Positions 7,021 through 11,177 of a DNA stretch of 11,177 nucleotides are shown in pieces. Below the pieces are notes generated by a model. The model did not search any database and had not been told where the DNA came from. It worked only from the letters and a program-made list of their open reading frames with translations. Source of the DNA: an uncultured Eubacteriales bacterium (lineage in GTDB: Bacteria > Bacillota > Clostridia > Oscillospirales > CAG-272); assembly GCA_905187695.1 (NCBI GenBank), contig CAJJIY010000041.1, positions 1 through 11,177 on the forward strand. The letters run 5' to 3'. Position 1 is the stretch's first letter. Each line of letters begins with the position of its first letter. A program made the position numbers and the translations under genes.

Positions 7021-7365
7021 ATGCCCGGAAGAAAACTCGGAAGACCCAGCGCGCATCGGAATGCGATGCTTCGCGGTCTTGTGACTTATCTGCTGGAGAA
7101 CGGAAGCGTTGAAACCACGCTGTCCCGCGCCAAGGAAGTCCGTTCCATGGCGGAAAAAATGATTACACTCGGCAAGCAGAACACGCTTGCCAGCCGTCGG
7201 GCCGCTTTGGCTTATATTGAGAAGGAGAAAGTCGTCAGCAAGCTTTTTGACGAAATCGCACCTTCCTTTGAAAACCGCAACGGCGGTTACAGCCAGATTT
7301 TCAAGATCGGTCCCCGTCGCGGCGATGCCGCCGAGATGGCTCTGATCAAGATCGTCAAGGCGTAA
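7021..7365 (+). CDS. rplQ: 50S ribosomal protein L17
   Basis: This 114-residue protein has the L17 signature at its start (LGRPSAHRNAMLRGLVTYLL), then ETTLSRAKEVRSMAEKMITL, and ends with FKIGPRRGDAAEMALIKIVKA. L17 sits near the peptide exit tunnel of the 50S subunit. AGAGGAGGG (7005-7013) precedes the ATG by 7 nt. It is the last gene of the cluster: a strong terminator begins 4 nt after its stop. In many clostridia cobalt/energy-coupling transporter genes follow rplQ, but here the order breaks. Confidence 0.97.
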   Translation: MPGRKLGRPSAHRNAMLRGLVTYLLENGSVETTLSRAKEVRSMAEKMITLGKQNTLASRRAALAYIEKEKVVSKLFDEIAPSFENRNGGYSQIFKIGPRRGDAAEMALIKIVKA

Positions 7366-7368
7366 GCA

Positions 7369-7418
7369 GAAATAAACAAAGATCCCTCCCGCTTGCGGGA
7401 GGGATCTTTGTTTATTTC
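7369..7418. terminator. Bidirectional intrinsic terminator, perfect 24-bp inverted repeat
   Basis: Bases 7369-7392 are exactly complementary to 7395-7418, with TT in the centre. The inner part is GC-rich (CCCTCCCGC against GCGGGAGGG) and the outer part is A/T-rich, giving a U-rich tail in both directions (TTTGTTTATTT on + and the same on -). It lies between the convergent rplQ and cysteine desulfurase genes and can stop transcription from both. The TAA of the - strand gene (7412-7414) lies inside the right arm. Confidence 0.95.
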
Positions 7419-8527
7419 AATGCCGCGTAAAGGGCGTCCAGTTCGGCAATGGTATTAAATGCGCCAAAACTCAGGCGCACCGCGCCGCCGGGTGGGGTAT
7501 TCAGGGCTTCATGCGCCAGTGGCGCGCAGTGAAGTCCCGCCCGGGTGCAGATACCGCAACTGTCCAGATAGGTGGAAAGATCCGTGGATTCTATACCCTC
7601 GCGGTTGAAAAGAAGCACCGGGCCGGGGTGTTCCGGGCAGTAGATTTTAATACCGGGAATTTCCGAAAGACGGGAAAGCGCCTGCGAAAAGAGTTTTTCT
7701 TCCCGTTCGCGGATCTCCGAAAGGCCGGTTTCCCGCAGAAAATGCAGTCCCGCCAGCAGTCCCGCAATGGCGGGTGTGGGCAGTGTTCCGGCTTCATAGC
7801 GTTCGGGCGGAAGATCCGGCATAAAAGGGGAGCGGGAATCTACCCCGCTTCCGCCCGTGAGGAGCGGCCGGAGCGTTACACCCGGTCCCAGTGCCAGAAT
7901 ACCGCATCCCTGCGGACCATAAAGCCCTTTGTGGCCGGGAGCGCAGAGAAGATCGATTCCGTCCGATTCCATCCGGATGGGCAGATGCCCGGCCGATTGC
8001 GCGGCATCCACAATGAAACGCAATCCCCGCGCCCGACACAGTGCGCCGATTTCCTGCACGGGGAGTGTGACCGAACAGATATTGGAGCTTTGTATGCAGA
8101 CAATTCCGGCGCTTTTTTCGGTCAGCCGTTTTTCAATGCCGTCCAGAATTCCGGCGACAGAAAGCCCCAGTACCGGGAAGGTATCAAAAGAAAAATCCCC
8201 CGTGTGGGCCAGCGCTTCCAGGGGGCGTCGAACGGCGTTGTGTTCCAGTTCGGAGCAAAGCACATGATCACCGGGGCGAAAAGTCCCCCAAATGGCCTGA
8301 TTGAGCGCATGAGTCGTATTCAGCGTAAAAAGGATCCGTTCCGGTTCGCTGACGCCGAACAGCGCGGCGGCTTCGCATCGGCACTCGTAAAGCAGTTCGG
8401 CCGCCGCAAGCGAGAGGGCGTGGGCACCGCGCCCCGGATTTCCACAGGAGGAAAGACATTTCAAAACCGCCCGGGAGACCTCGGGGGGCTTGGGAAAAGT
8501 GGTGGCGGCGTTGTCAAAATAGATCAC
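7412..8527 (-). CDS. Cysteine desulfurase family protein (class V aminotransferase fold)
   Basis: This PLP-dependent enzyme probably removes sulfur (or selenium) from cysteine (or selenocysteine) as an enzyme-bound persulfide. With the GTG start at 8527 it has 371 residues. The start IYFDNAATTFPKP is typical of the NifS/SufS family. Visible residues are His96 (LEHNAV), Asp174 and Gln177 (VDAAQSAGH), the Schiff-base Lys200 (APGHKGLYGPQG) and Cys334 in RAGLHCAPLAHE, the likely persulfide cysteine. This layout fits the EF2568-like subgroup (TIGR01977) better than IscS. GTG is preferred over an ATG 37 codons upstream because it overlaps the upstream stop (GTGA) and has AAAGAGGGG 8 nt before it. 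The upstream extension is Arg/Pro-rich and overlaps the neighbour. The exact physiological substrate cannot be read from sequence. Confidence 0.9.
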   Translation of the reverse strand: MIYFDNAATTFPKPPEVSRAVLKCLSSCGNPGRGAHALSLAAAELLYECRCEAAALFGVSEPERILFTLNTTHALNQAIWGTFRPGDHVLCSELEHNAVRRPLEALAHTGDFSFDTFPVLGLSVAGILDGIEKRLTEKSAGIVCIQSSNICSVTLPVQEIGALCRARGLRFIVDAAQSAGHLPIRMESDGIDLLCAPGHKGLYGPQGCGILALGPGVTLRPLLTGGSGVDSRSPFMPDLPPERYEAGTLPTPAIAGLLAGLHFLRETGLSEIREREEKLFSQALSRLSEIPGIKIYCPEHPGPVLLFNREGIESTDLSTYLDSCGICTRAGLHCAPLAHEALNTPPGGAVRLSFGAFNTIAELDALYAALK

Positions 8528-8781
8528 AGCGGCGGCCCCTCTTTCCGGAGGAGCTGGCGTACCCCGATTTTTTCCCGGCGCAGAATTGCCCGGACTTTCC
8601 CCTCTTCTTCGCAGGGGAAAGCCACGCCGAACGCGCATCCTCCCCGGGTCTCGCCGGGGGAAAGCGAGCGGACGGCGGCCCTGACCGATTCTGAAAGCAG
8701 GGCGTTTTGTGCCTTTACCGCCAGTGTGAGAGAACCGATGGCGGCCACGCAGCTTTGGGTTTTCAAATAGAGCGTGTGCAT
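8524..8781 (-). CDS. DUF3343-like small protein, putative sulfur/selenium carrier
   Basis: This is an 85-residue protein starting MHTLYLKTQSCVAAIGS. The C-terminal half holds RGGCAFGVAFPCEEEGKVRAIL, with Cys49 and Cys57. This Gly-Cys pattern after a short substrate-like domain resembles the DUF3343 family, whose members are annotated as putative Se/S carriers and often accompany a class V desulfurase in clostridia. The start ATG (8779-8781) has AAGGAGG upstream at good spacing. A longer reading to 8880 would run through the promoter region and was not used. Its TGA overlaps the desulfurase GTG by GTGA. A plausible role is accepting sulfur from the partner enzyme at Cys49. The family assignment is from motif memory only. 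Confidence 0.75.
   Translation of the reverse strand: MHTLYLKTQSCVAAIGSLTLAVKAQNALLSESVRAAVRSLSPGETRGGCAFGVAFPCEEEGKVRAILRREKIGVRQLLRKEGPPL
8536..8544 (-). promoter_or_regulatory. Ribosome binding site that decides the desulfurase GTG start
   Basis: On the - strand AAAGAGGGG lies inside the last codons of the DUF3343-like gene, eight bases before GTG 8527. With the GTGA stop/start overlap it supports translational coupling and rules against the longer upstream start. Confidence 0.65.
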
Positions 8782-8852
8782 GATTCGCACCTCCTTCAAT
8801 GTCAATATATGTCGAGCCCGCCCGGATTGCCCACTGAAAGCCCCAAAAAGAA

Positions 8853-8880
8853 AGGATACAACTTTTTCCGCTCTTGACAA
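8853..8880 (-). promoter_or_regulatory. Possible sigma-A promoter for the DUF3343-desulfurase pair
   Basis: Reading leftward, TTGTCA (8880-8875) and TATCCT (8858-8853) are separated by 16 bp, a reasonable sigma-A pair. It would give a leader of roughly 65 nt before the ATG at 8781. The -35 box overlaps the rightward -35 box because TTGACAA reads TTGTCAA on the other strand. An AT-rich TATATT nearer the gene lacks a -35 partner. The call is tentative. Confidence 0.4.
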
Positions 8881-8902
8881 AGCGTTTGAAATCCGTTAAA
8901 AT
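8874..8902 (+). promoter_or_regulatory. Sigma-A promoter for the DUF1538-PII operon
   Basis: TTGACA (8874-8879), a 17-bp spacer and TAAAAT (8897-8902) form a near-consensus housekeeping promoter: perfect -35, one mismatch from TATAAT in the -10. Transcription would begin near 8909, leaving a leader of about 24 nt with GGAGG (8921-8925) seven bases before the ATG at 8933. The short leader leaves no room for a riboswitch. Confidence 0.85.
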
Positions 8903-8932
8903 AAAATAAGATACATAAGTGGAGGTACGCGG

Positions 8933-10459
8933 ATGGTTCGGAATCTGCTTTTGAAGTGCAGAGAGGCGTTGGTTTCGGTTTTTCCGGTCGCGCTGATCGT
9001 TTTGCTGCTGAATTTAACCCCGCTGGTCGAACTCAGTGCGACCGAAACCGTGGCTTTCATGGTTTCGGCTCTTTTCCTTGTATTGGGAATCGGTCTTTTC
9101 AATCTGGGGGCGGATGTTGCCATGACGCCGATGGGTACGCAGGTCGGCGGCGCTCTGCCGCGCTCCGGGAACATTGCGTGCGTGCTGTCGGTGACATTTC
9201 TGCTTGGTCTGCTTATCACGGTGGCCGAGCCGGATCTTTCGGTGCTGGCCGCGCAGGTGCACGATATGCTCAACGGGACATTGCTCATTGTCTGTGTGGG
9301 TGCCGGCGTGGGGCTCTTTTTAGTGCTGGCTATCCTTCGTATCATTGTAAAAATTGATTTGTCGCGCTTGTTGTTTCTTTCGTATCTCATTCTTTTCGCG
9401 TTGGCCGCGCTGCTTTTGCAGGAGGGCAGCGGTATTTTGTTGCCGCTTGCATTTGATTCCGGCGGCGTGACCACAGGCCCCATTACCGTTCCCTTTATCT
9501 TGGCCATGGGCGCGGGTTTTGCCGCCGCGCTGGGCGGTAAAGATGCGGGGGAAAACAGTTTCGGTCTGGTGGCGCTCTGCTCGGCCGGGCCGATCATTGC
9601 CGTCATGGCGCTTGGTATTTTTTCAAGAGGCGAGCTTAATTATACGCTCCCGGATTATTCGGTGGAATCTCATCTGGGTTGGGGGTTTCCCGGCACATTG
9701 CTGTCCACGGTAAAGGAAGTGGCACTGGCGCTGGGAATGCTGGTGTTCTTCTTCCTTCTGGTCAATTTCATATTTTTACATCTGCCGTGGCGAAAGCTTT
9801 TACGCATCGGCATCGGCGTGCTTTACACTTTTGCGGGTCTTGTCACTTTCCTCACGGCGGTCACGGTCGGCTTTATGCCGGTCGGCTATCGGATTGGCTG
9901 TGAAATGGCCGGCAATCATCCGGCATTTCTGGTCGGCATGACTTTTGTCATCGGTCTTGCCGTAGTGCTGGCCGAACCGGCGGTCCATGTACTGAACAGT
10001 CAGGTGGATGAGATCACCAACGGTACGGTTACCAAACGCGCCATGATGATCGCGCTTTCCCTGGGCGTGGCCACATCGCTTGCGCTTTCGATGATCCGGA
10101 TCCTTTTTGACTTCAGCATTCTTTACTATCTCATTCCCGGCTATCTCATCTCGCTTTCGCTTTCTTTCTTTGTTCCGAAAATCTATACAGCCATCGCCTT
10201 TGACTCCGGCGGAGTGGCCAGCGGGCCGCTCACTTCCAGTTTCGTTTTGCCAATGGCGGTTGGCGCGTGCGCCACGGTCGGCGGCGTATCCAAAGTAATG
10301 GAAAACGCATTTGGCGTGGTGGCTATGGTGGCCATGGCACCGCTCATTACCATTCAGGTGATGGGTTTCCGGGCTGTGATGGCCAAAAAGGTGCGCGACA
10401 GCATCACGATGAAACGGATCCTGGACGCTGACGACGAAGAGATCATCCGCTTTATGTAA
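8933..10459 (+). CDS. DUF1538 family integral membrane protein, two homologous halves
   Basis: This 508-residue, very hydrophobic protein probably has 12-14 membrane segments. It contains an internal repeat: AFDSGGVTTGPIT (173-185) matches AFDSGGVASGPLT (422-434), VAEPDLSVLAAQV (97-109) matches LAEPAVHVLNSQV (346-358), and ENSFGLVA (207-214) matches ENAFGVVA (457-464). The first two pairs are both offset by exactly 249 residues and the third by 250. This fits DUF1538, where each half is one domain. From memory, a two-gene version (UmpAB of Halomonas) was reported as a sodium/proton antiporter; the substrate here is unknown. The conserved polar DSGG and AEP motifs inside hydrophobic segments are likely transport residues. 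A strong promoter precedes it. Two PII-like genes follow immediately, suggesting gating by a PII-like sensor. Confidence 0.9.
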   Translation: MVRNLLLKCREALVSVFPVALIVLLLNLTPLVELSATETVAFMVSALFLVLGIGLFNLGADVAMTPMGTQVGGALPRSGNIACVLSVTFLLGLLITVAEPDLSVLAAQVHDMLNGTLLIVCVGAGVGLFLVLAILRIIVKIDLSRLLFLSYLILFALAALLLQEGSGILLPLAFDSGGVTTGPITVPFILAMGAGFAAALGGKDAGENSFGLVALCSAGPIIAVMALGIFSRGELNYTLPDYSVESHLGWGFPGTLLSTVKEVALALGMLVFFFLLVNFIFLHLPWRKLLRIGIGVLYTFAGLVTFLTAVTVGFMPVGYRIGCEMAGNHPAFLVGMTFVIGLAVVLAEPAVHVLNSQVDEITNGTVTKRAMMIALSLGVATSLALSMIRILFDFSILYYLIPGYLISLSLSFFVPKIYTAIAFDSGGVASGPLTSSFVLPMAVGACATVGGVSKVMENAFGVVAMVAMAPLITIQVMGFRAVMAKKVRDSITMKRILDADDEEIIRFM

Positions 10460-10470
10460 GGAGGTTGCCG

Positions 10471-10908
10471 ATGGCAGAAGAAAAAAAGAAAGTCCAAAGA
10501 AACGCGACCCGGCAGACCGCCCGAACGCGTGCCAAAGAAACCGCGCCGCAAAAACTCAAATTGCTCATCACGGTGGTAAACCGCGACAAGGCCGAATTTT
10601 ACACCGATTATCTGCAGTCTTTTTCGGTCAATCTGCAGTTTGCCGCCAAGGGGAAGGGCACGGCCAACTCGGAACTGCTGGCGCTTTTGGGGTTGGGCGA
10701 AAACACCAAAACCGTCCTGTTCAGCCTTGTCCGGGAAGACCAGGCGGAAGCCGCTCTTGCAGGGCTTCGGGAGAAATTTGCAACCATTCGCAACGGCGCG
10801 GGCATTGCCTGCACCATTCCGCTGACCAGCATGATCGGCGTGTCGGTCTACCGTTTTCTTTGCGATAACCGCGCCGGCATCAAAGAGGAGGTTTCTGATG
10901 AAATTTGA
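10471..10908 (+). CDS. PII-like regulatory protein with a basic N-terminal tail
   Basis: The 145-residue protein begins with about 30 residues rich in Lys, Arg, Gln and Thr (MAEEKKKVQRNATRQTARTR), then a PII/GlnB-type ferredoxin-like core. In the core, KLKLLITVVNR is beta 1, FAAKGKGTANSELLALLGLG is the T-loop region and NGAGIACTIPL is the B-loop equivalent. It lines up with the next gene around the shared GTAN and GxGIA motifs, so the two are paralogues. Classical GlnB landmarks such as the uridylylated tyrosine are not visible. ATG 10471 is preferred over an in-frame TTG at 10465 because AGGAGG (10459-10464) would abut the TTG but sits 6 nt before the ATG. The gap from DUF1538 is 11 nt. A likely role is sensing a nucleotide or metabolite and regulating the upstream membrane protein; the ligand is unknown. 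Confidence 0.8.
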   Translation: MAEEKKKVQRNATRQTARTRAKETAPQKLKLLITVVNRDKAEFYTDYLQSFSVNLQFAAKGKGTANSELLALLGLGENTKTVLFSLVREDQAEAALAGLREKFATIRNGAGIACTIPLTSMIGVSVYRFLCDNRAGIKEEVSDEI

Positions 10909-11177
10909 ATATGAAATGATTTTCTGCATTGTCAACGCCGGATTCAGCGAGACCGTCATGGAGGCCGCAAAAGAAAGCGGCGCGGGCGGCGGCACGGTTT
11001 TTTCGGCGCGCGGCACCGCCAATAAAGGGGCCGAAACTATTTTCAAAATTACCATTCAGCCTGAAAAAGAAGTGGTCATGATCCTGGTGCCTGCCGAGAT
11101 CAAGGAAAAAGTGTTGCACGCGCTTTACAAAAAAGCCGGACTCCAGACGCCGGGGCAGGGCATTGCTTTTGCCATGC
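10898..11177 (+). CDS. P-II family (GlnB-like) regulatory protein, partial at window end
   Basis: 93 full codons are visible. The first is ATG 10898 and the frame is open at the end of the window, so the C-terminus is missing. The pattern CIVNAGFSETVMEAAKESGA, then GGGTVFSARGTANKGAETIF (T-loop entry), ITIQPEKEVVMILVP and finally TPGQGIAFAM (B-loop) is that of the short PII-like proteins of clostridia. AGAGGAGG (10884-10891) lies 6 nt upstream and the start overlaps the previous gene by 11 nt, so the two PII-like proteins are probably made together and may form mixed trimers. The tyrosine of the GlnB T-loop used for uridylylation is absent from the visible part, which argues against GlnD-type control. 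Confidence 0.88.
   Translation, partial: MKFEYEMIFCIVNAGFSETVMEAAKESGAGGGTVFSARGTANKGAETIFKITIQPEKEVVMILVPAEIKEKVLHALYKKAGLQTPGQGIAFAM

Noticed and set aside
8528..8638. N-terminal extension of the desulfurase
   Set aside because: The Arg/Pro-rich extra 37 codons overlap the DUF3343-like gene in another frame, and the family normally starts at IYFDNAATT. GTG 8527 has its own ribosome binding site.
7511..8770. A long + strand open frame of 419 codons opposite the desulfurase
   Set aside because: It is the antisense of two well-supported - strand genes, is low-complexity and rich in Arg/Gly, and has no recognisable domain or ribosome binding site.
8782..8880. Longer N-terminus for the DUF3343-like protein
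   Set aside because: The extra 33 codons would cover the promoter region and the AAGGAGG just before ATG 8781. They show no family similarity.
1..11177. CRISPR arrays, tRNA or rRNA genes, insertion sequences, prophage or attachment sites
   Set aside because: No repeat-spacer pattern, no cloverleaf or rRNA signature, no transposase or integrase reading frame was found by eye. The whole span is accounted for by genes and short gaps.

Overview
The window is a typical Gram-positive (Firmicutes) ribosomal-protein locus followed by a short accessory region. Three things point to Clostridia, probably an Oscillospiraceae/Ruminococcaceae-like gut anaerobe. The gene order is rplR-rpsE-rpmD-rplO-secY-adk-map-infA-rpmJ-rpsM-rpsK-rpsD-rpoA-rplQ, with rpsD kept between rpsK and rpoA (Bacillus moves it elsewhere). 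The ribosome binding sites are strong AGGAGG types. The accessory genes (DUF3343 plus a class V cysteine desulfurase; DUF1538 plus PII-like proteins) are pairings I associate with clostridia. The taxonomic call is inference; no marker was searched.

Region 1 (1-7365, all + strand) is the distal spc operon joined to the alpha operon: the 3' end of rplR, then rpsE, rpmD, rplO, secY, adk, map, infA, rpmJ, rpsM, rpsK, rpsD, rpoA and rplQ. Gaps are short and each gene has its own Shine-Dalgarno, except map, which overlaps adk by ATGA. Together they supply ribosomal proteins, the Sec channel, adenylate kinase, N-terminal Met removal, IF-1 and the RNA polymerase alpha subunit. infA has no ATG, GTG or TTG start in the right place and appears to begin at CTG. 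The longest gap inside the operon (5917-6011) holds two small hairpins before rpoA.

Region 2 (7369-8781) begins with a perfect 24-bp inverted repeat with a 2-nt centre. It lies between convergent genes and looks like a bidirectional terminator; its right arm contains the stop codon of the convergent gene. On the - strand are a small DUF3343-like protein and a PLP-dependent cysteine desulfurase, joined by a GTGA stop/start overlap. They form a likely sulfur (possibly selenium) handling pair.

Region 3 (8782-11177) begins with a 151-bp divergent intergenic region. It carries a near-consensus sigma-A promoter reading right and a weaker one reading left whose -35 box overlaps it. Rightward lies an operon of a 508-residue DUF1538 membrane protein with two homologous halves, a PII-like protein with a basic N-terminal tail, and a second PII-like protein cut by the window end. 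By analogy with amtB-glnK, the two PII-like proteins probably sense a small molecule and gate the membrane protein. This is the best candidate in the window for a poorly described system.

No gene-free stretch reaches 300 bases; the longest is the 151-bp divergent region.
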